Shown here: piece after piece, positions 27,658 to 36,626 of the stretch | Layout of the letters: each line of letters opens with the position of its first letter | How positions within the stretch are numbered: the stretch's first letter is position 1 | NCBI RefSeq assembly: GCF_022747945.1 | Contig: NZ_JALDST010000001.1 | Location: 4,650,001-4,714,000 of the forward strand | DNA from: Micromonospora sp. R77 | GTDB taxonomy: Bacteria; Actinomycetota; Actinomycetes; Mycobacteriales; Micromonosporaceae | Length of the DNA stretch: 64,000 nt | Direction of reading: 5' to 3' | Notes under the pieces: model-generated | Seen by the model: only the letters and a program-made list of their open reading frames with translations | Databases searched by the model: none | What the model was told of the DNA's origin: nothing | Translations under genes and position numbers: made by a program

Positions 27658-28692
27658 ATGGCCTCATCCCGTCATCCGCTGCGGCGTACCCTCGCCGCCG
27701 CCGTCGCCCTGCTCACCCTCGCCGCCACGGCCGGCTGCGGCACCGACGCCGCCGCCGACGGCAGGCAGGTCACCGAGCTGCGCTACCAGGGCTCGGTCGG
27801 CCAGGTGACCCTCCCCGAACTCGCCGCCGACCTCGGCTACCTCGGCGACGTGAAGCTCAAGTGGATCGGCAACGTCACCGGCGGTCCGGCCGACATCCAG
27901 GCCACCGCCACCGGGCAGAGCGACTTCGGCGGCGCGTTCAACGGGGCGATCGTCAAGCTCGCCACCGCCGGCGCCCCGATCACCGCCGTGGTCAGCTACT
28001 ACGGCTCCGACGCGCAGACCTTCCAGGGCTACTACGTGCTCGACGACAGCCCGATCCGGGGACCCCGCGACCTGATCGGCCGGAAGGTCGGCATGAACAC
28101 CCTCGGCGCGCACGCCGAGGCGGTGCTGAAGACCTGGCTGGTCAAGGGCGGGCTGACGCCGGCCGAGATCGCGAAGGTGGAGCTGGTGGCGCTGCCCCCG
28201 GTCAACACCGAGCAGTCGCTGCGGGCCAGGCAGATCGACGTCGCCGTGCTCGGCGGGGTGATCCGGGACAAGGCCGTCGCCAACGGCGGCATCCGCACCG
28301 TCTTCACCGACTACGAACTCCTCGGCGCGTTCAGCGCCGGCGCGTACGTGTTCCGCGACGACTTCATCACGCGCAACCCGAGGACCGTGCGGGCGTTCGT
28401 CGGCGGGGTCGGCAAGGCCATCGAGTGGGCGCGTACCCAGCCCCGGGAGACCGTGGTGGCCCGACTGGAGTCCATCATCGCCAAGCGGGGCCGCAACGAG
28501 GACCCCACCCTGGTGAGGTACTGGAAGTCCACCGGCGTGGCCGGCACCGGCGGCGTCATCACCGACCGTGAGTTCGGCACCTGGATCGACTGGCTGGCCG
28601 ACGCCGGTGAGCTGAAGGGCGACCGGCCGAAGCCGTCCGACATCTACACCAACGAGTTCAACCCGTTCGCCACCGGCGGTGGTGGCGCGTGA
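27658..28692 (+). CDS. Sulfonate/organosulfur ABC transporter binding lipoprotein (SsuA-like)
   Basis: A 344-residue NitT/TauT-family solute-binding protein. AGGAG lies ten bases before ATG 27658. The signal peptide (RRTLAAAVALLTLAATAGC) ends in a lipobox. The body has the family features ELAADLGYL, SDFGGAFNGAIVKL and GRKVGMNTLGAHAEAVLKTW. It feeds the ATPase (start overlaps its stop, GTGA 28689-28692) and the permease. With the LLM monooxygenase and flavin reductase downstream, an organosulfur ligand is the best guess. Confidence 0.88.
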   Translation: MASSRHPLRRTLAAAVALLTLAATAGCGTDAAADGRQVTELRYQGSVGQVTLPELAADLGYLGDVKLKWIGNVTGGPADIQATATGQSDFGGAFNGAIVKLATAGAPITAVVSYYGSDAQTFQGYYVLDDSPIRGPRDLIGRKVGMNTLGAHAEAVLKTWLVKGGLTPAEIAKVELVALPPVNTEQSLRARQIDVAVLGGVIRDKAVANGGIRTVFTDYELLGAFSAGAYVFRDDFITRNPRTVRAFVGGVGKAIEWARTQPRETVVARLESIIAKRGRNEDPTLVRYWKSTGVAGTGGVITDREFGTWIDWLADAGELKGDRPKPSDIYTNEFNPFATGGGGA

Positions 28693-29498
28693 GCACCGAC
28701 AAGATCCTCTTCGACCGGGTCAGCAAGGTCTTCCCGGGTCGCCGCGCGGGCGGCGGCGCGGTCACCGCACTCGACCGGCTCACCCTCGGCGTACGGCCCG
28801 GCGAGTTCCTGGTCGTCGTCGGTCCCAGCGGCTGCGGCAAGTCCACCCTGCTCGACCTGCTCGGCGGACTGTCCACCCCGACCTCCGGGCAGGTCCTCGT
28901 CGACGGCCGGCCGGTCACCGGGCCCGGCCTGGACCGGGGCATCGTCTTCCAGCAGTACGCGCTGCTGCCCTGGCGTACCGCCGCCGGCAACGTCGCGTTC
29001 GGACTGGAGGCCAAGGGCGTGCCCCGCGCCGAGCGGGCCGACCTGATCGCCGCGCACCTCGACCTGGTCGGGCTGACCGGGTTCGCCGACCGCTACCCCC
29101 ACGAGCTCTCCGGCGGCATGAAGCAGCGCGTCGCCATCGCCCGCAGCCTCGCGTACGACCCGGACGTGCTGCTGATGGACGAGCCCTTCGCCGCCCTCGA
29201 CGCGCAGACCCGCGACTCGCTCCAGGACGAGCTGGTCCGGATCTGGCAGGCCACCGGCAAGACGATCGTGTTCATCACGCACGGCATCGACGAGGCGGTG
29301 CACCTCGGCCAGCGGGTCGCGGTGATGACCTCCCGGCCCGGCCGGATCACGCAGGTCATCGACATCGAGCTGGGGGACCGGGACGCGGTCGAGGACGTCC
29401 GCTCCTCGGACGCCTTCCGGCACCACCGGCACCAGATCTGGACCCTGCTGCGCGACGAGGTCCGCGCCGCCCGACCCCAGGAGGCCCACGTTGGTTGA
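28689..29498 (+). CDS. Sulfonate-type ABC transporter ATPase (SsuB/TauB-like)
   Basis: A 269-residue ATPase with Walker A GPSGCGKST, Q-loop FQQYALLPW, signature LSGGMKQR, Walker B VLLMDEPF and the switch His in VFITHGIDEA. GTG start overlaps the binding-protein stop by 4 bp, and its own 3' end overlaps the TTG start of the permease gene. It energises import of the organosulfur substrate. Confidence 0.92.
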   Translation: MSTDKILFDRVSKVFPGRRAGGGAVTALDRLTLGVRPGEFLVVVGPSGCGKSTLLDLLGGLSTPTSGQVLVDGRPVTGPGLDRGIVFQQYALLPWRTAAGNVAFGLEAKGVPRAERADLIAAHLDLVGLTGFADRYPHELSGGMKQRVAIARSLAYDPDVLLMDEPFAALDAQTRDSLQDELVRIWQATGKTIVFITHGIDEAVHLGQRVAVMTSRPGRITQVIDIELGDRDAVEDVRSSDAFRHHRHQIWTLLRDEVRAARPQEAHVG

Positions 29499-30346
29499 CC
29501 TCGCCGAACGTCCCGCCCGACTGGCCGCCGTGCGCCCGGCCGCGCCCGACGACGCCGACGCGCCCACCGTCGCGGCCTGGCTGCTGGGCTCGGCGGGTGG
29601 CCCTGCACCGCAGCGCCGCGTTGCTCGCCCTCGCCGCGATCTGGGAGACCGCGCCCCGCGCCGGGCTGGTCGACCGGGTCTTCCTGCCGCCGCTGTCGGA
29701 GGTGCTGGCCGCCTGGTGGGCGCTGCTGGTCAGTGGCCAGCTCGCCGACCACGTCGGCGCCAGCCTCACCCGCTCGCTGACCGGGCTGGCCCTGGCGGTG
29801 CTCACCGCCATCCCGCTCGGCCTGCTGATCGGCTGGTACCGACCCCTCGCCGACCTGCTCAGCCCACTGCTGGAGGTGTTCCGCAACACCGCCGCGCTGG
29901 CGCTGCTGCCGGTCTTCGTGCTCATCCTCGGTCTCGGCGAGACCTCCAAGATCGCCCTGGTGCTCTACGCCTGCTCCTGGCCGATCCTGCTGAACACCAT
30001 CGCCGGCGTGAAGGGCGTCGACCCGCTGCTGGTCCGCTCGGCCCGCTCGATGGGGCTGGACCACCTGCGGCTGTTCCAGAAGGTGATCCTGCCGGCGGCC
30101 GTACCGACCATCTTCACCGGCGTCCGGCTGGCCGGGGCGTACTCGATCCTGGTGCTGGTCGCGGCCGAGATGGTCGGCGCGAAGGCCGGGCTCGGCTACC
30201 TCGTCAACTACGCCCAGTACAACTTCGCCATCCCCGACATGTACGCCGGGATCATCACGATCTCCGCGATCGGACTTGTCGTGAACCAGCTTCTCGTCGC
30301 CGGGGAACGTCGTTTCTCCACCTGGCGCGTCGACCCCACCGCCTGA
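29491..30346 (+). pseudogene. Sulfonate-type ABC permease (SsuC-like), single frameshift
   Basis: The likely start is TTG 29491 with CAGGAGG seven bases upstream (MVDLAERPARLAAVRPAAPD). Near 29.60 kb the coding frame changes by one base and continues VALHRSAALLALAAIWETAP to 30346. The rest is an intact six-span permease with the cytoplasmic loop LVRSARSMGLDHLRLFQKVI typical of SsuC/TauC. The operon is otherwise intact and well conserved, so an indel in the sequence is more likely than a dead importer. Confidence 0.85.
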
Positions 30347-30362
30347 GAGGAAACCCCCTGCC

Positions 30363-31697
30363 ATGTCCCGAACCCTGCACCTCAACGCATTCCTGATGGG
30401 TGTCGGCCACCACGAGGCGGCCTGGCGGCACCCGCTGGTCGACCCGCGTCGGGTGGCCGACGTCCGGCACTTCCAGGAGCTGGCCCGGATCGCCGAGCGG
30501 GGCACCCTCGACTCGGTCTTCCTCGCCGACGGTCTCGCCGTCGGGCCCGCCGTGCGGCACAACATCCAGGCCGTCTTCGAGCCGCTGACCCTGCTCGCCG
30601 CGCTGGCAGGCGTCACCGAGCACGTCGGTCTGATCGCCACCGCCTCCACCACCTACAACGAGCCGTTCAACCTGGCCCGGAAGTTCGCCTCGCTGGACCA
30701 CCTCAGCGGCGGCCGGGCCGGCTGGAACATCGTCACCTCCGCCCAGTCCCGGGAGGCGTGGAACTTCAACCTCGACGACCATCCCGCGCACGCCGACCGC
30801 TACCGCCGGGCCGCCGAGTTCGTCGAGGTGGCCACCAAGCTCTGGGACAGCTGGGAGGACGACGCACTGGTCCTGGACGCGGCGGCGGGCGTCTTCGCCG
30901 ACACCGACCGGGTGCACGAGGTGGGCCACGCGGGGGAGAGCTTCCAGGTGCGCGGGCCGCTCAACACGCCCCGGCCGCCGCAGGGCCGGCCGCTGCTGGT
31001 GCAGGCCGGCTCGTCCATCGACGGGATCGCCTTCGCCGCCCGCTACGCCGAGGCCGTCTTCACCGCCCAGCAGACCCTCGCCGACGGGCAGGCCTTCTAC
31101 GCCGCGCTCAAGCGGACCACCGCCGACGCCGGCCGCGACCCCGACCTGGTCAAGGTGCTGCCCGGCATCGCCCCGGTGATCGGGGGTACGGAGGCCGAGG
31201 CGCAGGCCCTCGCCGCCGAGCTGGAGGCGCTGATCGTGCCCGAGCACGCCCTCGCCCAGCTCTCCGGGATGACCGGGATCGACCTGGCCGCGCTGCCGCT
31301 GGACGGCCCGCTGCCCGACCTGCCCGACGTCTCCGCCGTGCAGTCCCACCAGAGCCGCTACCAACTCGTGGTCGACCTGGCCCGGCGGGAGCAGCTCACC
31401 ATCCGGCAGCTCATCGGCCGGCTCGGCGGCGGTCGCGGGCACCGGGTCGTCGCCGGCACCCCCGAGCAGATCGCCGACCAGATCGAACTCTGGTTCACCC
31501 AGGGCGCCGCCGACGGCTTCAACGTCATGCCACCCCTGCTGCCCCACGGACTGGAGGCATTCGTGGACCACGTCGTGCCGCTGCTGCGCCGGCGCGGCCT
31601 GTTCCGGCACGAGTACACCGGCCGGACGCTGCGCGAGCACTACGGGCTGCCCCGCCCCGCCAGCGCGTACGCCGGCCGTGAGCTGGTGACCGCGTGA
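30363..31697 (+). CDS. LLM-class flavin-dependent monooxygenase (NtaA/SnaA/DszA family)
   Basis: A 444-residue TIM-barrel monooxygenase, normal length for the family. It begins with RTLHLNAFLMGVGHHEAAWR, then GRAGWNIVTSAQSREAWNFN and LLVQAGSSIDGIAFAARYAE, all characteristic of NtaA/SnaA/DszA proteins. It needs reduced FMN, presumably from the flavin reductase whose GTG overlaps its stop (31694-31697). Role: oxidative cleavage of an imported organosulfur compound to release sulfite, by context. An aminopolycarboxylate substrate is the alternative. Confidence 0.9.
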   Translation: MSRTLHLNAFLMGVGHHEAAWRHPLVDPRRVADVRHFQELARIAERGTLDSVFLADGLAVGPAVRHNIQAVFEPLTLLAALAGVTEHVGLIATASTTYNEPFNLARKFASLDHLSGGRAGWNIVTSAQSREAWNFNLDDHPAHADRYRRAAEFVEVATKLWDSWEDDALVLDAAAGVFADTDRVHEVGHAGESFQVRGPLNTPRPPQGRPLLVQAGSSIDGIAFAARYAEAVFTAQQTLADGQAFYAALKRTTADAGRDPDLVKVLPGIAPVIGGTEAEAQALAAELEALIVPEHALAQLSGMTGIDLAALPLDGPLPDLPDVSAVQSHQSRYQLVVDLARREQLTIRQLIGRLGGGRGHRVVAGTPEQIADQIELWFTQGAADGFNVMPPLLPHGLEAFVDHVVPLLRRRGLFRHEYTGRTLREHYGLPRPASAYAGRELVTA

Positions 31698-32245
31698 CCA
31701 CCGTGGACCGGCCGGACACCGGCACCCTGGAACTGCGCCCCGTCGACACCGATCTGTTCCGCAGCCTGCTGCGCCGGCAGGCGGCCACCGTCACCGTGGT
31801 CACCGCGCCCGGCCTGGCCGCCAACCGGCACCTGCCCGCGCTGCCGCCGGCCGGGTTCACCGCCACCTCGTTCACCTCGGTGTCACTGGACCCGCCGCTG
31901 GTCTCGTTCTGCCTGGGCCGGTCCTCGTCGAGCTGGCCCACCGTGGACCGGGCCGAGCACCTGGCGGTGCACCTGCTCGCCGCCGGCCAGCAGGAGGTGG
32001 CCCGGATCTTCGCCACCAGCGGCATCGACCGGTACGCCGCCCACCCCGGCTGGCGGCAGGGCCCGTTCGGGGTGCCGCTGATCGACGCCGCCCTGGCGGT
32101 GCTGCTGTGCCGGGTGGTCCGCCGGATCGACGCCGGCGACCACACCATCGTGCTCGGTGAACCCCTCGCGCTCGGCACCGGCGAGGACGGCGACCCACTC
32201 GTGCACCACCGGGGCGGCTTCACCACCACCGTCGGGCCGTGGTGA
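31694..32245 (+). CDS. Flavin reductase family protein (FMN reductase component)
   Basis: A 183-residue split-barrel flavin reductase. Typical motifs are FRSLLRRQAATVTVVTAPG, GFTATSFTSVSLDPPLVSFC and HLAVHLLAAGQQEVARIFA. It should supply FMNH2 to the adjacent monooxygenase. It overlaps the monooxygenase gene by 4 bp and the following nitroreductase-like gene by 4-7 bp, so all are translated as one unit. Confidence 0.92.
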   Translation: MTTVDRPDTGTLELRPVDTDLFRSLLRRQAATVTVVTAPGLAANRHLPALPPAGFTATSFTSVSLDPPLVSFCLGRSSSSWPTVDRAEHLAVHLLAAGQQEVARIFATSGIDRYAAHPGWRQGPFGVPLIDAALAVLLCRVVRRIDAGDHTIVLGEPLALGTGEDGDPLVHHRGGFTTTVGPW

Positions 32246-32856
32246 CCGCGCCACCCGCGCCGGACCTGCTCGCGCTGGACCGGGCCGCCCAGGACCTGCT
32301 GTTCCGGGCGGCCCGGACGGCCACCGCGTTCACCACCGAGCCGGTCGACGACGCTCAGGTCGAGGCGATCCACGAGCTGGTCCGGTACGGCCCGACCGCG
32401 CTGAACGCCCAACCGCTGCGGGTGCTGCTGCTGCGCTCGACGGCGGCTCGGGAGCGGCTGCTGCCGTACGTGAGCGCGGGCAACCGGGAGAAGACGGCGG
32501 GCGCGCCGCTGGTGGCGGTGCTGGCCGCGGACGTCGACTGGCACGAGTGGCTGCCGAAGGTGTTCCCGCACCGGCCGCAGGCCCGCGACTGGTTCGCCGG
32601 TGACCCCGCCGGCCGGGAGGCCCAGGCCCGGTTCAACGCCGCGCTCCAGATCGGCTACCTGATCGTCGGCGTACGGGCCGCCGGGCTGGCGGCCGGGCCG
32701 ATGGCCGGCTTCGACGCACCCGGCGTGGAGCGGGAGTTCTTTCCCGACGGGCGGCACCGGGTGCTGCTGCTGATGAACATCGGCCGGCCCGCCGGGGACG
32801 CCCACCGGGCACGGCTGCCCCGGCTGGACCACGCCGAGGTGGTCCGCACGCTCTGA
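32242..32856 (+). CDS. Nitroreductase-family protein, RutE/HadB type
   Basis: A 204-residue (207 bases upstream choice adds one codon at 32239) FMN-binding nitroreductase-fold protein. RxATxFTxEPVDDAQVEAIH, YGPTALNAQPLRVLLL and the C-terminal EREFFPDGRHRVLLLMNIG match RutE/HadB-type reductases. RutE handles malonic semialdehyde in Escherichia coli; here it is more likely to reduce an aldehyde or other product of the monooxygenase. The two GTG starts (32239, 32242) cannot be separated by sequence. Confidence 0.85.
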   Translation: MTAPPAPDLLALDRAAQDLLFRAARTATAFTTEPVDDAQVEAIHELVRYGPTALNAQPLRVLLLRSTAARERLLPYVSAGNREKTAGAPLVAVLAADVDWHEWLPKVFPHRPQARDWFAGDPAGREAQARFNAALQIGYLIVGVRAAGLAAGPMAGFDAPGVEREFFPDGRHRVLLLMNIGRPAGDAHRARLPRLDHAEVVRTL

Positions 32857-32863
32857 ACGGTGG

Positions 32864-33319
32864 TCAGCGCGGTTCCCAGGCGTCCGGGCGGGCGATCAGC
32901 TTCCGGACGTGCCCGGGGAGCTTGCCGCTGGCCATCTCGGCGAGGCTGACCTCGTCGACGACCTGCCGGACGGCGGCGCGCACCGCCACCCAGAGCCGGG
33001 GCAGGTTCTCCGCCGCGCCGGCGTACTGCGTCTCCTCGGGGCGTACGCCGCGCACCCCGGCGAGCGGGCCGTCCACGGCGCGCAAAATCTGCCCGATGGT
33101 GACGTCGCGGGGCGGCCGGGCGAGGGTGTAGCCGCCCTCGGCGCCGCGCTGGGCCCGGACGATCCCGGCACGGCGCAGGTCCGCCAGGACGGCCTCCAGG
33201 AACTTGCGGGGCATGTCCTGCTCGGCGGCGATGACCTGGGTCGACAGCAGGGCGGGGTACGCGGTGGCCAGGCTCAGGGCCGCCCGGACCGCGTAGTCGC
33301 CGCGCGCGGAGATCTGCAC
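32864..33319 (-). CDS. Rrf2-family transcriptional regulator without cysteines
   Basis: A 151-residue winged-helix regulator starting at GTG 33319: MQISARGDYAVRAALSLATA, then MPRKFLEAVLADLRRAGIV and RGAEGGYTLARPPRDVTIGQ. The protein has no Cys at all, so it cannot carry the Fe-S cluster of IscR/NsrR; it resembles the CymR-like sulfur regulators in that respect. Convergent with the sulfur operon (7 bp between stops) and 7 bp behind the AraC gene. Control of the sulfur operon is a reasonable inference. Confidence 0.88.
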   Translation of the reverse strand: MQISARGDYAVRAALSLATAYPALLSTQVIAAEQDMPRKFLEAVLADLRRAGIVRAQRGAEGGYTLARPPRDVTIGQILRAVDGPLAGVRGVRPEETQYAGAAENLPRLWVAVRAAVRQVVDEVSLAEMASGKLPGHVRKLIARPDAWEPR

Positions 33320-33326
33320 CCCGTCA

Positions 33327-34232
33327 TCATGCCCGGCCGTTGCCCACCGGGGAGTCGGCGGGCCGACGCGGGCGCACCATGCGGACAGTCGCCGGCTGTT
33401 CCCGGTTGGCCCGGAAGGCTCCCGGGCTGACCCCGACCTCCCGGGTGAAGAACCGGCCGAAGTTGGTCGGCTCGGGAAAACCCAGCCGCCGGCCGATCCC
33501 GGCGATCGGCTCGTCGGTGGCCGCGAGCAGCCGGCTGGCCTGCAACGCCACCCGCTCGTCGATCACCTGCTTGGCGCTGCGGCCGGTGACGGCCAGGCAG
33601 GCCCGGGTGAGGGTACGCACCGAGCAGCCCAGTCGCGCGGCATAGTCCTCGACCCGGCGGGTGTGTCGGTAGTCGCGCTCCACCTCCCGGCAGAGCCGGT
33701 GGAAGGTGACCGACTCGCCGCGCGGGGCCGACCGGTCCGGCCCACCGGGCAGCAGGCTGAGCCGCAGCAGCAGCACGGCGAGCTGGTGCCGCAGCAGCGC
33801 CCGGGCCGCCGGTACGTCCCGGTGCCGCTCGGCGTCCACCGCCAGCTGGGTCACCTCGCTGATCACCGCGTCCTCGTCCTCCCCGGCGAGCTGCCGGTAG
33901 GCCGGCACCGCGTCCGGGTCGACGTCCAGCCCGCGCAGCGTCCCCGCGCCCCAGCGCACCACCGTCGCGTCGAGCTGGGTGCCGAGGCAGCGCAGCACCT
34001 GACCGGCGCGGACCCGCAGCAGCGTGCCGGGCCGGCAGGGCAGCGCCCGGAAGTCCAGTTCTGCGGTGCCGTGCCCGCCGGTGACCAGGATCAGCAGGTC
34101 GGCGTCGACGAGCACCGGCCGCCGCCAGCCCGGCTCGGGGGCCAGGTCGGCGAGGGCGCCGGTGCCGATCTCGTCGATGTCGGACGGGAGGTCGGTGCGG
34201 GTTGCCGGGGAGAGCTGACCGGGAGTGACCAT
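33327..34232 (-). CDS. AraC-family transcriptional regulator
   Basis: A 301-residue regulator. The N-terminal half is a cupin-like ligand domain (about residues 20-120). The C-terminal two helix-turn-helix motifs are in VEDYAARLGCSVRTLTRACL and LGFPEPTNFGRFFTREVGVS. ATG 34232 has no rival start nearby. It is probably co-transcribed with the Rrf2 gene. Its ligand is unknown; the divergent SDR gene at 34374 is the obvious candidate target. Confidence 0.87.
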   Translation of the reverse strand: MVTPGQLSPATRTDLPSDIDEIGTGALADLAPEPGWRRPVLVDADLLILVTGGHGTAELDFRALPCRPGTLLRVRAGQVLRCLGTQLDATVVRWGAGTLRGLDVDPDAVPAYRQLAGEDEDAVISEVTQLAVDAERHRDVPAARALLRHQLAVLLLRLSLLPGGPDRSAPRGESVTFHRLCREVERDYRHTRRVEDYAARLGCSVRTLTRACLAVTGRSAKQVIDERVALQASRLLAATDEPIAGIGRRLGFPEPTNFGRFFTREVGVSPGAFRANREQPATVRMVRPRRPADSPVGNGRA

Positions 34233-34321
34233 CGTCCCGACGTTAACCGGACAACCTGCACCTTGCATCTCGACCGGGGTCGGCGGGCGGGGGTTGTCGC
34301 CGTGGTCACGCCCGATTAGGT

Positions 34322-34333
34322 TACCGATCGGTA
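34322..34333. promoter_or_regulatory. TetR-type operator palindrome before the SDR gene
   Basis: TACCGATCGGTA is a perfect 12-bp palindrome, extended by GG-T and A-CC flanks. It lies 41 bp before the SDR start. Such sites are typical of TetR-family regulators, but no TetR gene is in the window. Confidence 0.55.
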
Positions 34334-34373
34334 GCCGGGCCGGCGGGTCCCGCCGAGGCGCGAGGGGATGCGG

Positions 34374-35150
34374 ATGAGCGAGCTGTTCTCGGTCGACGGC
34401 AAGACCGTCCTGGTCACCGGCGGGTCGCGGGGGATCGGGCTGATGATCGCCCGGGGCTTCGTCCGGGCGGGCGCGCGCGTGATCATCTCCTCGCGCAAGG
34501 CCGACGTGTGCGCCCGGGTCGCCGCCGAACTCTCCGCCGAGGGGCGGTGCGAGGCGATCCCCGCCGACCTGAGCCACGACGAGGGCGCGCAGGGGCTGGC
34601 CGCCGCGGTGTGCGAGCGCACCGACCGACTCGACGTGCTGGTCAACAACGCCGGCGCGACCTGGGGCGCGCCGCTGGAGGCATACCCGGAGGCCGCGTTC
34701 GACAAGCTCTGGGCGGTCAACGTCAAGGCCGTCTTCCGGCTCACCACCGCGCTGCTGCCGGCGCTGCGCGCGGCAGCGAGCGCCGACGACCCGGCCCGCG
34801 TCATCACCATCGGGTCGGTCGACGGCCTCCGCGTCCCGTTCATGGAGGTGTACGCCTACTCGGCCACCAAGGCCGCCGTGCACATGCTCACCCGCAGCCT
34901 CGCCCACCAGCTCGCCGCCGAACGGATCACCGTCAACGCGATCGCGCCCGGACCGTTCGAGAGCCGGATGATGGCGTTCGCGCTCGACGACCCGGCCTCC
35001 CGGGCCGCGATCGAGCAGCAGGTGCCGCTGGGCCGGATCGGGCGACCGGACGACATGGCGGGCACCGCCATCTTCCTGGCGTCCCGGGCCGGCGCCTACC
35101 TGACCGGGGCGGTGATCCCCGTCGACGGTGGGATCACCACGCACGGCTGA
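34374..35150 (+). CDS. Short-chain dehydrogenase/reductase (classical SDR)
   Basis: A 258-residue NAD(P)-dependent oxidoreductase. TGGSRGIG (nucleotide binding), NNAGA, catalytic Ser in TIGSVDG and YAYSATKAA (Tyr-x-x-x-Lys) are intact. ATG 34374 is preferred because GAGGGG lies six bases upstream; an ATG two codons earlier is too close to it. RxxDMAGTAIFLASRAGAYLTG near the C-terminus resembles the RhlG/FabG-like group, so a 3-oxoacyl substrate is possible. A TetR-type palindrome precedes it. Confidence 0.9.
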   Translation: MSELFSVDGKTVLVTGGSRGIGLMIARGFVRAGARVIISSRKADVCARVAAELSAEGRCEAIPADLSHDEGAQGLAAAVCERTDRLDVLVNNAGATWGAPLEAYPEAAFDKLWAVNVKAVFRLTTALLPALRAAASADDPARVITIGSVDGLRVPFMEVYAYSATKAAVHMLTRSLAHQLAAERITVNAIAPGPFESRMMAFALDDPASRAAIEQQVPLGRIGRPDDMAGTAIFLASRAGAYLTGAVIPVDGGITTHG

Positions 35151-35186
35151 AGGCGGGGACGCTGTCCGCGTACCCCTGGGTGACGG

Positions 35187-35225
35187 CCGGGGCCGCGCGG
35201 ACTCGGCAGATCCGCGCGGCCCCGG
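35187..35225. terminator. Hairpin between convergent SDR and SsgA-family genes
   Basis: Perfect 15-bp arms (35187-35201 and 35211-35225) around a 9-base loop, 36 bp after the SDR stop and 10 bp before the convergent gene end. Confidence 0.75.
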
Positions 35226-35235
35226 TGCGGGTGGG

Positions 35236-35667
35236 TCAGCGGCCGGCGAGCAGCCGGTTCACCGCGGTGTCGACGTCCAGGTGCTCGGCCTCGCGGCCGC
35301 GCGGGACGACGACGTAGGTCCGGCGCAGGAAGCGCACGAGCACGCTGCGCGGTACCTCGAACAGGGCGTTGCCGTCCGGGGACGACAGCGCGAGCGCGAC
35401 GAAGTCGCCGCGCGGAGTGGCCCACGGCCACACCCGGACGTCGCCGATGCCGGCCGGCTCGTCGAGCCCGGTGACCAGCAGTTCGCGCGCGAACGACCAG
35501 CTCACCGCCTCGCCGCCGGCGGATTCGGCGTGGAACAGGACATGGACCGCATACGGGTCAGCAGGGTCGTAACGCAGACTGGCACGCACCGGCAAGGCGG
35601 TGGCGTCAGGTGCGACGAGCCTTAGCGACGTCTCGACCTCTACGGTCGTCGGTCGGATGACACTCAT
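35236..35667 (-). CDS. SsgA/SsgB-family sporulation and cell-division regulator
   Basis: A 143-residue SsgA-like protein, the usual length. Family features are SLRYDPADPYAVHVLFHAES, VSWSFARELLVTGLDEPAGI and VWPWATPRGDFVALALSSPD. SsgA-like proteins help place FtsZ during sporulation-specific septation and exist only in morphologically complex actinobacteria. This supports the taxonomic placing. It is monocistronic. The 273 bp before the next gene (35668-35940) is AT-richer around 35800-35820 and holds its promoter, but no further gene. Confidence 0.9.
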   Translation of the reverse strand: MSVIRPTTVEVETSLRLVAPDATALPVRASLRYDPADPYAVHVLFHAESAGGEAVSWSFARELLVTGLDEPAGIGDVRVWPWATPRGDFVALALSSPDGNALFEVPRSVLVRFLRRTYVVVPRGREAEHLDVDTAVNRLLAGR

Positions 35668-35940
35668 GGACGTTCTCCCCCCGGCACCGCTGCGGAACGC
35701 GCGTGTCCCGCTTTTCCCATACTCAGGTGCTACTCCTGGCTACGCTCCGCCATACGCTGACTTCACCCAGTGGTGGGAAGGGGGTCGGAAGGCCCGCTAG
35801 AATGTGAAAATTCTTGTAGGATTTCCGGTTCTGCCCAGTGCGTGATCCCGCCCGGCATCGGGTGGTTCAGTCGTCGACTTACTCCGGTAACGTCCAGTCG
35901 TCCGCAGGGGTGACGGTCGCGGGCCACACTGGGGGTGGAA

Positions 35941-36483
35941 ATGGTCACGAAGCGTTCCGAAGTGGAGCCGACGACCACGGTCGACCCACCGAAAGGTGCG
36001 GCCCGAGCAGCCGAAAGGCGGGGGTACGGGGTGTCCACCGAACCAGGGTCGCGGCGCCCCTCCGGCACCGCCGTGGCCCCTCGCCGCAGCGGTTGGCAGC
36101 AGCGGGTGCACACCACCCTCGACCTGATCCGGGCCAACCCCACCGGCCGGGTCGCCCTCAAGATCTTCATCGGGGTGGCCGGCGCCATCGTCGTCACTGT
36201 CGGTATAGCGCTCATCCCGCTCCCCGGGCCCGGCTGGCTGCTGGTGATCGCCGGACTCGGGATCTGGGCCGTCGAGTTCCACTGGGCGCGCCGACTGCTC
36301 GGCTTCACCCGCCGGCACGTGCACGCCTGGACCCGCTGGGTCACCAGCCGGTCGCTGCCGGTGCGGTTCGTGCTGGGGGCGGTCGGGCTGGTCTTCGTGG
36401 CCGTGGTGGTGTGGCTGTCGCTCAAGTACAGCCTCGGCATCGACCTGGTGGCGCGGGCGCTGCACTACCTCGCCACGCACTGA
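35941..36483 (+). CDS. TIGR02611/PGPGW-family membrane protein
   Basis: A 180-residue protein with a polar N-terminal 65 residues, then two close hydrophobic segments around the signature IPLPGPGW (about residues 96-103) and a further span near the C-terminus (VRFVLGAVGLVFVAVVVWLS). The PGPGW motif defines the family; function unknown. ATG 35941 is used with GGGGGTGG upstream; a GTG two codons earlier is possible. It lies immediately before the tRNA-Val gene. Confidence 0.87.
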   Translation: MVTKRSEVEPTTTVDPPKGAARAAERRGYGVSTEPGSRRPSGTAVAPRRSGWQQRVHTTLDLIRANPTGRVALKIFIGVAGAIVVTVGIALIPLPGPGWLLVIAGLGIWAVEFHWARRLLGFTRRHVHAWTRWVTSRSLPVRFVLGAVGLVFVAVVVWLSLKYSLGIDLVARALHYLATH

Positions 36484-36535
36484 CCACCCGGGTTTTTGGT
36501 CCGGGCCCTCGATCAGGTAGAGTTCTCAGCGCTGA

Positions 36536-36610
36536 GGGCGATTAGCTCAGCGGGAGAGCGCTTCGTTCACACCGAAGAGGTCACTGGTTCGATCCCAGTA
36601 TCGCCCACCA
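36536..36610 (+). tRNA. tRNA-Val (anticodon CAC), CCA encoded
   Basis: A complete cloverleaf: acceptor GGGCGAT/ATCGCCC, D arm GCTC-AGCGGGA-GAGC, anticodon stem CTTCG/CGAAG with loop TTCACAC (anticodon CAC), T arm ACTGG-TTCGATC-CCAGT, discriminator A and encoded CCA. A -10-like TAGAGT is at 36518-36523. Accessory DNA starts right after it. Confidence 0.97.
36566..36579 (+). repeat. Left attachment-site candidate inside tRNA-Val
   Basis: The 14 bases TTCACACCGAAGAG (anticodon loop and 3' stem) recur exactly at 43981-43994 and are followed in both places by N-TCA. The anticodon-to-T-loop part of tRNA genes is a common integrase core site. Confidence 0.55.
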
Positions 36611-36626
36611 TCGAAGTACCGCAGCA

